A DNA stretch of 15,061 bases from an uncultured Dehalococcoidia bacterium (GCA_937864275.1 CALMIW010000728.1:1-15061); one strand, 5' to 3'. Numbered from the stretch's first letter, positions 7,616 through 14,122 are shown. The notes: generated by a model not told the origin, from the letters alone. Made by a program: numbers and translations.

Positions 7616-8755
7616 TCAGTTCAGGTCGCGCACCCAGCCAAGGAACGCCGCTCCGGTGGCTTCGGAGATGCGCAGGCGGGTGGATTCGGTCGTTGTGGTC
7701 TGCCGCGAGATCAGTTCGAGTGCGGTTGTTGGCCGGCTCGTCTTGTCGCCCGCGGCCGAATAAACCGTCGCCACGAGGTAGGCGCCGTCCGGCGACCAGT
7801 CCTCAGGCACCAGGTAGGCCGACTCTGCGGCCGGGTCTGTCAGTTTCCAGGCTCCCCCGGGACCGCCGAACGCCGGGATGGGCGAACCGGGCATCCAGTT
7901 CGCGCCCAGCTGGTTCTTCTCCGCGGGCAGCGTCGTGATGGCGCCCGTCGCAATCACCAGGGTCCGGCCGACGTAGGTGCGCGATCCGCCGCTCAGGACG
8001 TCCACATAGGCCAGGCGCGCACCGTCCGGGCTCAGGGCCCAGTCGCGCGTCCGGCCGGGACTCAGTTCCGCCGCAAGTTCGGTCTTTCCCGCGCGCTCTA
8101 CGTAGAGGTTCGAGCCCTTTGCGTCGACCACCACCGTAAACAGCCGGCTGCTGTCGAAGCTGTAGCCGACCGGCACCACTTCAATCACATTCTCGAACGC
8201 CGCGAGGGGCCGCGACTGGAGCGTCGCCACCTCGATCTCCAGGACGGCGATGGTCTTCACGCCATCGGCTTCGCTCGTCTTCGTGGCGGCGATGCGCGTG
8301 CCGTCGGGTGCCCAGGCCAGCGCCGAAAGGGAGTCGAACGAACCCTCGACCGGCCGCACCCGCCCAGAAGGCAGGTCGACCAGCGCCAGGTTGGCAGTGG
8401 TAGCGAAAGCGGGGATCCAGAGGACGGCGAGCTGGTCACCGAGAGGCGACGCCGAACCGCGGGTATGGAACCCGGTCGGACCGCCGCTGGGGAACGTGGC
8501 GATAACTCGGGGCGCGGTAGCGCCGGATGCCGGCTGGACCACGATGTCGTCGAAGTGGTCGCCGGGGAGCGTATACGCGATGGAGCGAATTGATGAGATG
8601 TCGGGACCGTTGAGGACGACGTCGTTGCCGGCATTCGAGGGGCCGAGGAGCGCCCAGCCGAACAGCGTCAAAAGGATGGCGCATACGGCCAACCCGAACG
8701 GGACAAGAGCCTGAGGCACATGGAGCGAAAGCCGGCCAACACCGGGGAAAACCAC
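7616..8755 (-). CDS. Membrane-anchored TolB-like beta-propeller protein (first copy)
   Basis: A 379-residue protein with a hydrophobic helix at about 16-37 followed by a propeller-like domain. Repeats are visible as LAWAPDGTRIAA (146-157), LSPDGARLAYVDV (241-253) and WSPDGAYLVATV (320-331). I chose GTG at 8755 because GAGG (8763-8766) lies seven bases upstream, and because it gives a length and helix position like those of the 369-residue paralogue. The frame stays open to 8992; an ATG at 8824 would add 23 mostly basic residues but has no good ribosome-binding site and would put the leader hairpin inside coding sequence. It is the first gene of the minus-strand set that continues with its paralogue and the secreted transglycosylase-like protein. 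A shared outer-envelope job is inferred from this linkage. No catalytic residues are recognisable. Confidence 0.75.
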   Translation of the reverse strand: MVFPGVGRLSLHVPQALVPFGLAVCAILLTLFGWALLGPSNAGNDVVLNGPDISSIRSIAYTLPGDHFDDIVVQPASGATAPRVIATFPSGGPTGFHTRGSASPLGDQLAVLWIPAFATTANLALVDLPSGRVRPVEGSFDSLSALAWAPDGTRIAATKTSEADGVKTIAVLEIEVATLQSRPLAAFENVIEVVPVGYSFDSSRLFTVVVDAKGSNLYVERAGKTELAAELSPGRTRDWALSPDGARLAYVDVLSGGSRTYVGRTLVIATGAITTLPAEKNQLGANWMPGSPIPAFGGPGGAWKLTDPAAESAYLVPEDWSPDGAYLVATVYSAAGDKTSRPTTALELISRQTTTTESTRLRISEATGAAFLGWVRDLN

Positions 8756-8773
8756 TCGGCTACCTCGCGCTTT

Positions 8774-8791
8774 GGGCAGGCGTTCCTGCCC
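8774..8791 (-). promoter_or_regulatory. Leader hairpin upstream of the first propeller gene
   Basis: GGGCAGG (8774-8780) and CCTGCCC (8785-8791) form a perfect 7-bp GC-rich stem around a CGTT loop. On the minus strand it ends seven bases before the GAGG ribosome-binding site. It could modulate initiation of the propeller operon or serve as a protein-binding palindrome. There is no U-tract, so simple termination is unlikely. Confidence 0.4.
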
Positions 8792-8903
8792 TGGTCTGAC
8801 GCCCGCTCGCGCCCTTGGCCGCATCGAAGATGCCGGTACCCCCGCAGTACCGATGGCTGCCACCAAGCAACCGGCACGGAAGTAAACTCCCGCGCTGTTG
8901 GCG

Positions 8904-8932
8904 ACCGTAACCCCGCCTGTGGTTTGCGTCAA
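8904..8932 (-). promoter_or_regulatory. Candidate promoter for the propeller/transglycosylase operon
   Basis: Read on the minus strand, TTGACG (8932-8927) lies 17 bases before TACGGT (8909-8904). The -35 matches TTGACA at five of six positions; the -10 keeps only the key T, A and final T. Transcription would begin near 8897, giving a leader of about 140 bases before the GTG at 8755. Confidence 0.4.
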
Positions 8933-8944
8933 TAATCGCAAACC
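8921..8944. promoter_or_regulatory. Perfect 8+8 inverted repeat, operator-like
   Basis: GGTTTGCG (8921-8928) and CGCAAACC (8937-8944) are exact reverse complements around the AT-rich spacer TCAATAAT. The palindrome covers the candidate minus-strand -35 element and lies about 40 bases upstream of the plus-strand -10, so one bound dimer could influence both divergent transcripts. This size and AT-rich centre are typical of binding sites for dimeric helix-turn-helix regulators. No regulator gene is adjacent. Confidence 0.5.
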
Positions 8945-8983
8945 CCATGCGCCGAACCACGTTCGGGTCAAATCGCGCACCTG

Positions 8984-8992
8984 TGCTAGCAT
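8984..8992 (+). promoter_or_regulatory. Extended -10 element for the M50 protease gene
   Basis: TG-C-TAGCAT matches the extended -10 form TGnTATAAT. No good -35 is visible at normal spacing. The predicted transcription start, about seven bases downstream, falls at 8999-9001, on the ATG itself, which implies a leaderless message. The same TGTGCTAGC core occurs before tyrA at 9705. Confidence 0.45.
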
Positions 8993-9000
8993 TTGGGCTA

Positions 9001-9696
9001 ATGGTCTGGTATCTGGACAGTCTCGCCGAACACCCCGTTGTCTTCCTCGTTTACCTCGCGGCCTTCATGACCGCGATCCTCACCGGACTCGCCTTCCACG
9101 AGTTCAGCCACGCGTGGGCCGCCAACGAACTGGGCGACGATACCGCCGCGCGCCAGGGAAGGCTCACGCTCAACCCGCTTGCGCACCTGGACCCCGTCGG
9201 CTCCGTGCTGCTCCTGCTCTTCGGCTTCGGATGGGCCAAGCCCACGCCCGTGAACCCCTGGCGCCTCAAGAGCGGCCCCCGCCGGGGCAACGCCATCGTC
9301 GCCTTCGCCGGGCCGGCCTCGAACTTCTTCTTCGCCGCCCTCGCCGCCATTCCCATCCGGACGGGTCTCGTCGAATCGCGCTTCGGAACGAACATCGAGG
9401 CGGTCATCCGCTTCGGGTCGGGGGAGGAGTACGTCTTTCTCTTCCTGTTCTTCGTCATCAGCCTGAACATCGTTCTCGGCATCTTCAACCTCATCCCGCT
9501 GCCGCCGCTCGACGGTTTCAAGGTGGCCACCGGGCTGCTCCCGAAAGAGCTGGCTCAGGGGCTCGAACAACTCGCGCCCTACGGACCGGGCATCCTGATG
9601 ACGCTGCTCGTGATCGGCTTCGTCAACCCCGCCATCAGCCCGCTCGGCTGGATCATCCGGTTCGTCTACGACGACATCTTCGCGTTCATTGTCTGA
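9001..9696 (+). CDS. Site-2 protease family (M50) membrane metalloprotease
   Basis: A 231-residue multi-pass membrane protein of the compact M50/S2P type, predicted to cleave substrates within the membrane. The zinc site is HEFSH (residues 33-37, in a hydrophobic stretch) together with Asp171 in NLIPLPPLDG. NPLAHLDPVGS (58-68) and FAGPASNFFFAALA (102-115) are further family motifs. There is no PDZ domain, unlike RseP. The frame is open from an ATG at 8947, but I prefer the ATG at 9001: the extra 18 residues are basic and unlike the family, neither start has a Shine-Dalgarno, and a -10 element ends at 8992, too close for anything but a leaderless start at 9001. It is divergent from the propeller operon and 64 bases before tyrA. 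Its substrate is not shown by the sequence. Confidence 0.87.
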   Translation: MVWYLDSLAEHPVVFLVYLAAFMTAILTGLAFHEFSHAWAANELGDDTAARQGRLTLNPLAHLDPVGSVLLLLFGFGWAKPTPVNPWRLKSGPRRGNAIVAFAGPASNFFFAALAAIPIRTGLVESRFGTNIEAVIRFGSGEEYVFLFLFFVISLNIVLGIFNLIPLPPLDGFKVATGLLPKELAQGLEQLAPYGPGILMTLLVIGFVNPAISPLGWIIRFVYDDIFAFIV

Positions 9697-9706
9697 ACGT
9701 AACGTG

Positions 9707-9715
9707 TGCTAGCCT
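9707..9715 (+). promoter_or_regulatory. Extended -10 element for the tyrA-aroA-gmk operon
   Basis: TG-C-TAGCCT resembles an extended -10, and the surrounding TGTGCTAGC is identical to that before the M50 gene. Weak -35 candidates (TTGTCT at 9689, TTCATT at 9685) are off the ideal spacing. The start would fall near 9722, giving a leader of about 40 bases with AGGGG at 9751-9755, five bases before the tyrA ATG. Confidence 0.4.
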
Positions 9716-9760
9716 AGAGGCACCGTTTCGAACGCAGTTTCCTTTGCCCCAGGGGTCCCA

Positions 9761-10801
9761 ATGGCTCAATCGCGCATCACTATCATCGGCACCGGCCTGA
9801 TCGGGACGTCGATCGGTCTCGCCCTCGCAAAACGCGAAGGCCGCCAGTACGAAATCGTCGGCGCCGACCGCGATCGCGGCTCCGCCAAAACGGCGAAGAA
9901 GCTCGGGGCGATCGACAAGGAAGTGGGCTCGCTCGAGGAAGCCGTGGAAGGCGCCGGGCTCGTCATCATCGCCACGCCGGTGATGGCCGCCCGCCAGATC
10001 CTCCAAGACGCGGGCAAGTACTTCGCCGCCGGCGTCGTGGTCACAGATGTTTGCAGCACCAAAGCCGACATCATGCGCTGGGCCCAGGAGTTCCTCCCGG
10101 AATCCGTGAACTTCATCGGCGGGCACCCCATGGCCGGCCGCGAAAAGAGCGGCCCGGACGCGGCCACGCCCGAGCTCTTCAAGGGAGCGACCTGGGCGAT
10201 GACGCCCTCCCCCCGCGCCGATGAACGCGCCGTGGGCGTCGTCCTCGGCCTGATCGAGACGCTCGGCGCAACCCCGCTCTACATCGACCCTGCGGAGCAC
10301 GACCAGTACGCCGCCGCCGTCAGCCATCTGCCGCTCGTCGTGTCCGTCGCGCTCTTCCGCATGGTCCGCGACAGCCAGGGCTGGGAAGATGCCTCCCTCC
10401 TCGCAGGGCCAGGCTTCCGGGACCTCACCCGCCTCGCCAGCGGCGACCCAACCATGTCCCGCGACATCATGATCACGAACCGCGAGGCCGTGCTCCACTG
10501 GATCACCCGCCTCCAGGGCGAACTGAGCACCATTAAAGAAGCGATTCAGACCGGACACGAGCCCGTCTACGACCTCTTCCGCAGCACCCAGTTCGACCGC
10601 GACACCTTCATGGCCAGTCCGCCCGAACGGCGCGTTCCCGAAGGGGTCGCTCCACCGTCTGCCCAGGACGCCATGGGCAGGCTCTTCGTCGGCGGTCTTT
10701 ATGACAAGCTGAAGGAAGCCACCGACCGTCTCTCTGCGAATCCGCCGAAGCCCGACGACTCGAAGCTGAAGCGCGACCTCGGCATCGACGACAAGCTGTG
10801 A
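9761..10801 (+). CDS. tyrA: Prephenate dehydrogenase family protein
   Basis: A 346-residue NAD(P)-dependent enzyme that oxidatively decarboxylates prephenate (or arogenate) in tyrosine synthesis, in the cytoplasm. The N-terminal Rossmann fold opens with IIGTGLIGTS, giving GxGxxG at residues 10-15. The substrate-site motif GGHPMAGRE follows at about 124-132, and AAVSHLPLVVS in the helical dimerisation domain carries the conserved His. No C-terminal ACT domain is recognisable; instead there is a hydrophilic tail rich in Lys, Asp and Pro, so classical ACT-mediated tyrosine feedback is not expected. The ATG has AGGGG five bases upstream and a probable promoter at 9707. Its TGA overlaps the GTG of aroA by four bases (GTGA). 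Prephenate versus arogenate use cannot be told from this reading. Confidence 0.93.
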   Translation: MAQSRITIIGTGLIGTSIGLALAKREGRQYEIVGADRDRGSAKTAKKLGAIDKEVGSLEEAVEGAGLVIIATPVMAARQILQDAGKYFAAGVVVTDVCSTKADIMRWAQEFLPESVNFIGGHPMAGREKSGPDAATPELFKGATWAMTPSPRADERAVGVVLGLIETLGATPLYIDPAEHDQYAAAVSHLPLVVSVALFRMVRDSQGWEDASLLAGPGFRDLTRLASGDPTMSRDIMITNREAVLHWITRLQGELSTIKEAIQTGHEPVYDLFRSTQFDRDTFMASPPERRVPEGVAPPSAQDAMGRLFVGGLYDKLKEATDRLSANPPKPDDSKLKRDLGIDDKL

Positions 10802-12096
10802 TCGTCAACGCCGCTCGGAGCATCCGTGCGCGCATCGAGGTCCCTTCGGATAAGTCGATCTCCCACCGTTCGCTCATCTTCAACGCGATAGCGGACGGCC
10901 CGGCGACCGTTGAGCGGATCCTCGAATCGGAAGACGTGCGCTCCACGGCCGCTTGCCTCGCCGCCCTCGGCGTCGAGATCGACTGGCCGGAAGGCGCCCC
11001 GGTCGCGCACGTCCGCGGCAACGGCCTCCACTCGCTCTTCGAAGCGGAGGACGTCCTGGACAGCGGCAACAGCGGCACCAGCATGCGCCTGCTGCTCGGG
11101 CTCCTCGCCGGCCAGCCCCTCCTCTCGATACTCACCGGCGATGCCTCGCTCCGCACCCGGCCAATGGGCCGCGTCATCACGCCGCTCCGCTCCATGGGTG
11201 CCCAGATCAGCGCCCGCAAAGGCGACACCCTCGCACCGGTAGTCGTGAAGGGCGGCTCGCTGCACGCGATCGACTACAAGAGCCCCGTCGCCAGCGCCCA
11301 GGTGAAGTCCGCCATCATGCTGGCCGGGCTCTATGCCGACGGCCCATCAACCGTGACGGAACCTGAGAAGAGCCGCGACCACACCGAGCGGATGCTCTCC
11401 GCCATGGGCGCCGAGGTCTCCGAGAGCGGCTCCACGACGCGGATTGCACCACCAAGCCGCCTTGCCCCTCTCTCACTCCGCGTCCCCGGCGACATCTCCA
11501 GTGCGGCGCCGTGGCTCGTCCTCGCCGCCTGCCACCCGGATGCGGAGATCCTCCTCGAAGGCGTGAACGTGAACCCCACGCGCCCCGGCCTGCTCGACAT
11601 CCTCCAACAGATGGGCGCCTCCGTTGAAAGGCTCGAAGAACGCCACAGCGGTGGGGAGCCCGCTGCGGACCTCCTTGTGCGGACATCGCAACTCCGCGGC
11701 ACCATCGTCTCCGGCGGCCTCGTGCCGCGCGCGATCGACGAGCTCCCCCTGGTTGCCGTCCTCGCCTGCTTCGCCGAAGGCGAGACCGTCGTCAAAGACG
11801 CCAAAGAACTCGTCGTCAAGGAATCCGACCGCGTCCAGGCGACCGTCGACGTCCTCAGCCGCATGGGGGCGCGCATCACCCCGCGCGAAGATGGCTTCGT
11901 CGTCCATGGCCCGGCGCATCTCCATGGCGCCAGGCTCGACGGGCGGGGCGACCACCGCATCGGGATGCTTGGCGCCATCGCCGGCTCTCTGGCCAGCGGA
12001 GAGACGCAAATCGAGAACGACGCTGTAGGCGTGTCGTACCCCGCGTTCTGGCAAGACCTTGCGCGGGCGGCCGAGGGCGGGATGATCGGGGCGTGA
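10798..12096 (+). CDS. aroA: 3-phosphoshikimate 1-carboxyvinyltransferase (EPSP synthase)
   Basis: A 432-residue shikimate-pathway enzyme that joins phosphoenolpyruvate to shikimate 3-phosphate. All main motifs are present: PSDKSISHR (residues 16-24), LDSGNSGTSMRLL (87-99), GDASLRTRPMGR (114-125), IDELP with catalytic Asp314 (313-317), KESDR (341-345) and GDHRI (384-388). The PEP-site loop keeps the usual Gly in GNSGT rather than the Ala of CP4-type enzymes. The start is GTG at 10798, inside the tyrA stop (GTGA overlap), with no clear ribosome-binding site of its own, so it is probably translated by coupling. Its own stop overlaps the gmk start in the same way. Length and motifs indicate a complete, functional gene. 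Confidence 0.96.
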   Translation: MIVNAARSIRARIEVPSDKSISHRSLIFNAIADGPATVERILESEDVRSTAACLAALGVEIDWPEGAPVAHVRGNGLHSLFEAEDVLDSGNSGTSMRLLLGLLAGQPLLSILTGDASLRTRPMGRVITPLRSMGAQISARKGDTLAPVVVKGGSLHAIDYKSPVASAQVKSAIMLAGLYADGPSTVTEPEKSRDHTERMLSAMGAEVSESGSTTRIAPPSRLAPLSLRVPGDISSAAPWLVLAACHPDAEILLEGVNVNPTRPGLLDILQQMGASVERLEERHSGGEPAADLLVRTSQLRGTIVSGGLVPRAIDELPLVAVLACFAEGETVVKDAKELVVKESDRVQATVDVLSRMGARITPREDGFVVHGPAHLHGARLDGRGDHRIGMLGAIAGSLASGETQIENDAVGVSYPAFWQDLARAAEGGMIGA

Positions 12097-12692
12097 AGAA
12101 GCGCCCGCTGGTCATCGTCCTCCACGGCCCGTCCGGAGTCGGCAAGGACTCGGTGATCGATCTGCTCCGGGAACGCACCGGGATCCACCGCGCCACCAGT
12201 TCCACCAGCCGCGCCCCGCGCACCAACGAGCGCGACGGCAACCACTACCACTTCCTCAGCGAGTTCGAGTTCGAACGCAAGATCCGCGAAGGGCACTTCG
12301 CCGAATGGGCCCGGGTCTACGACGACTACAAGGGCCTTGAACGCACCGAAGTCGAAGGTCCGCTCTCGCGCGGCGAAGACGTCATCATCCGCACCGACGT
12401 CCAGGGCGCCCAGACGTGGCGGCGCCGCCTCCAGGGTGCGGTCTTCATCTTCCTCATGGCCGAAGACCGCGAAGCCCTGCGCGCCCGTCTCATCGGACGC
12501 GGCAGCGAAGACTCCGGGTCGCTTGAACGCCGCATCGCCGAACTCGAAGCCGAACTCGACGACATCCACAACAACGACTACGTCGTCTACAACCGCCACG
12601 GAGAACTCAAGCAGGCGGTCCTCGAGATAGAAGAGATCATCGAGCGGGAGCGGGCGAACCCCGAGCGTCCCGAACCCCGCCTCATCGCTTAG
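12093..12692 (+). CDS. gmk: Guanylate kinase
   Basis: A 199-residue nucleoside monophosphate kinase that converts GMP to GDP with ATP. The P-loop is GPSGVGKDS (residues 12-20; most homologues have K-S/T rather than K-D at its end). SSTSRAPRTNERDGNHYHF matches the GMP-binding signature SxTxRxPRxxExxGxxYxF. DVQGAQ, then ARLIGRGSEDS with RRIAELEAEL, correspond to the core and lid. An unusual spot is YKGLERTEV where most guanylate kinases read YYGTxxxxV, at the GMP-site loop. The start is GTG at 12093, overlapping the aroA stop (GTGA), so it is translationally coupled. Bacterial aroA is more often followed by cytidylate kinase (cmk), but the SR-x-PR motif and lid argue for the guanylate family. 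A divergent substrate preference is possible. Confidence 0.87.
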   Translation: MKKRPLVIVLHGPSGVGKDSVIDLLRERTGIHRATSSTSRAPRTNERDGNHYHFLSEFEFERKIREGHFAEWARVYDDYKGLERTEVEGPLSRGEDVIIRTDVQGAQTWRRRLQGAVFIFLMAEDREALRARLIGRGSEDSGSLERRIAELEAELDDIHNNDYVVYNRHGELKQAVLEIEEIIERERANPERPEPRLIA

Positions 12693-12711
12693 GCGGCTAC
12701 GCTGCCCGCCG

Positions 12712-12719
12712 TGTAGGAT
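12712..12719 (+). promoter_or_regulatory. Candidate -10 element for the SDR gene
   Basis: TAGGAT (12714-12719) directly follows TG and resembles TATAAT. No convincing -35 is visible. It lies about 30 bases before the GTG at 12748, which has GGGAG at 12736-12740. The 55-base gap after gmk has only a weak GGCGG/CCGCC hairpin (12692-12710), so read-through from the operon upstream is also possible. Confidence 0.3.
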
Positions 12720-12747
12720 TCCGGCCATCCGCGTTGGGAGTTGCCGG

Positions 12748-13599
12748 GTGGACCCTAGCCTCGTCGAACTGTTCAGCCTCAAAGGCAAAGTCGCTCTCGT
12801 CACGGGGGCCTCCTCGGGCCTCGGCGTCGCCTTCACTCGCGGCCTGGCCCGCGCCGGCGCCGATGTCGTCGTCACCGCTCGTCGCCAGGAACTCATCGAC
12901 CAGACGGCCGAGATGGTCCGCTCCTACGGTGGCCGCGCCCTCGCCGTCTCCGCCGATATCACCGACGAAGCCCAGATCGAAGGCGTCTTCGCCCGCGCCG
13001 TTGAAGAGTTCGGCAAGCTCGACATCCTGGTGAACAACGCCGGCTACACCGACCGTTCCGGCCTCCGCCACGACCAGGGCAGCTTCAAGCGGATGCGCTC
13101 CATTATCGAACTCGACCTCCTGGCCACCATCAACGGCTGCCGCCTCGCCGGCAAGCAGATGCTCGCCCAGGGCACCGGTGGCGTGATGATCAACATCAGT
13201 TCGATCCTCGGACGCGTCGGCAGTGAGTTCCGGGCTGCCAGCTATCACGCGGCCAAGGGCGGCGTCGATTCGCTCACCCGCGTCCTCGCCCTCGAGTACG
13301 CACGCGAGGGCATCCGCGTGAACGCCATCGCACCGTCCTACTTCGATGGCACCGAACTGATGGACAAGGTCTTCGAAGCCACCCCCGCCACGCGCGAACA
13401 CAGCATCTCCCGCACGCCCATGGGCCGTCTGGGCCAGCCATCCGACCTCGAGGGCGCCATCGTCTACCTCGCCAGCGACGCAGCCCGCTTCGTCACCGGC
13501 CACATCCTCTACGTCGATGGCGGCTGGACGGCCGGCGGCGGCTACCATCAGCTCCCACCGATGTGGGAATCGACTCCCGGGCACCAGGAACTCCAGTGA
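12748..13599 (+). CDS. Short-chain dehydrogenase/reductase (classical SDR)
   Basis: A 283-residue NAD(P)(H)-dependent oxidoreductase. The cofactor motif TGASSGLG is at residues 19-26 and NNAG at 96-99. The active site has Ser152 in INISS, Tyr166 and Lys170 (YHAAK). The tetrad Asn, normally in a VNL-type segment, appears as Asp123 (ELDLL). A TAR-R motif after the second strand (residues 43-46) suggests NADP(H) preference. The C-terminus carries the familiar YVDGGWTAGGGY and a short extra tail. The start is GTG at 12748, with GGGAG seven bases upstream; this puts LKGKVALVTG at the usual distance. The stop overlaps the next gene's GTG (GTGA). The closest functional groups are 3-oxoacyl-ACP reductase-like or sugar/alcohol dehydrogenases; the substrate is unknown. 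Confidence 0.92.
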   Translation: MDPSLVELFSLKGKVALVTGASSGLGVAFTRGLARAGADVVVTARRQELIDQTAEMVRSYGGRALAVSADITDEAQIEGVFARAVEEFGKLDILVNNAGYTDRSGLRHDQGSFKRMRSIIELDLLATINGCRLAGKQMLAQGTGGVMINISSILGRVGSEFRAASYHAAKGGVDSLTRVLALEYAREGIRVNAIAPSYFDGTELMDKVFEATPATREHSISRTPMGRLGQPSDLEGAIVYLASDAARFVTGHILYVDGGWTAGGGYHQLPPMWESTPGHQELQ

Positions 13600-13949
13600 C
13601 CACCGGGGCGGCGATCGTCATCGCGCTCCGCATCCTCGTCCCGCTCCTCATCTTCAAGAAGAACCTCACCGGCGGCATCATCGCCATGCTCCTCGATGGC
13701 GCCGACGTCATCATCATCGATTTCCTGAAGCAGGGCGGTTTCAGCGGCCACTACCACCAGATCGACAAGGTCCTCGACACCTACTACCTGGGCATCGAGG
13801 CCTGGATCGCGTTTGGCTGGAAGAACCAGTACGAACGCATCCCCTCCCTCGCGCTGTTCGCCTTCAGGATGGTCGGCGTCGTCCTGTTCGAACTGACAGA
13901 TCGTCGAATCGTCCTCTTCCTCTTCCCGAACATGTTCGAGAATTGGTGA
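13596..13949 (+). CDS. Small integral membrane protein, N-terminal part of an apparently split gene
   Basis: A 117-residue hydrophobic protein I cannot name. Starting from GTG at 13596, it has a hydrophobic segment at about 3-17, another around residues 28-45 (IIAMLLDGADVIIIDF), and two more towards the end (LALFAFRMVGVVLFEL, then IVLFLFPNMF). The chosen start overlaps the SDR stop by four bases (GTGA) and has AGGA six bases upstream; an in-frame GTG at 13563 would lie well inside the SDR gene. It stops at TGA 13947-13949, right after FPNMFENW, but the next frame continues at once as VIYVVAVRRW with another transmembrane segment. This looks like one membrane protein broken by a one-base frame change, or two coupled halves. 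Charged residues in the membrane segments (LDGADV, FELTDRR) might be functional. Confidence 0.7.
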   Translation: MTTGAAIVIALRILVPLLIFKKNLTGGIIAMLLDGADVIIIDFLKQGGFSGHYHQIDKVLDTYYLGIEAWIAFGWKNQYERIPSLALFAFRMVGVVLFELTDRRIVLFLFPNMFENW

Positions 13950-14122
13950 TCTACGTCGTCGCCGTGCGCCGCTGGAGACCGTCGTGGACGCCTCAGAGTT
14001 GGCTGGGCGTCGCCATACCCATGGGTATCTTGCTCGTCCCGAAGATGGCACAGGAATACCTGCTCCACTTCACGGAAGCGCAACCCTGGAACTGGTTCAA
14101 AGAGAACTTCTACGACCCGTAG
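13946..14122 (+). CDS. C-terminal part of the split membrane protein
   Basis: A 58-codon frame from GTG 13946 to TAG 14120-14122, in the -1 frame relative to the preceding gene and overlapping its stop as GTGA. It encodes VIYVVAVRRWRPSW, a hydrophobic segment around WLGVAIPMGILLVP, then MAQEYLLHFTEAQPWNWFK and a short end. Its composition and membrane pattern continue the upstream product naturally, and the Arg-rich loop would be a normal cytoplasmic loop in a fused protein. The start has only a weak GAG five bases upstream. It could be made by termination-reinitiation at GTGA, or the frame break could be a mutation or sequence error. No canonical slippery heptamer is present. Confidence 0.5.
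   Translation: MIYVVAVRRWRPSWTPQSWLGVAIPMGILLVPKMAQEYLLHFTEAQPWNWFKENFYDP

Noticed and set aside
8774..8791. Leader hairpin as an intrinsic terminator or riboswitch
   Set aside because: There is no U-run after the stem, and the leader shows no conserved riboswitch core I recognise; kept only as a possible regulatory stem.
8947..9000. 18-residue N-terminal extension of the M50 protease from ATG 8947
   Set aside because: No ribosome-binding site, the promoter-like -10 lies inside it, and the residues do not resemble the start of M50 proteins.
12692..12710. GGCGG/CCGCC hairpin after gmk as a terminator
   Set aside because: Only five pairs with a nine-base loop and no U-tract; too weak to call.
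11331..12896. 521-codon minus-strand frame spanning aroA, gmk and the start of the SDR gene
   Set aside because: It crosses three genes with intact motifs on the plus strand and has no motif of its own.
12697..13584. 295-codon minus-strand frame
   Set aside because: Antisense shadow of the SDR gene; acidic Gly/Ala/Asp-rich product typical of the complement of GC-rich codons.
13941..13952. Programmed -1 frameshift site joining the two membrane-protein halves
   Set aside because: The junction AATTGGTGA has no X-XXY-YYZ slippery heptamer, and I see no clear downstream pseudoknot or stimulatory upstream element. Reinitiation or an indel is simpler.
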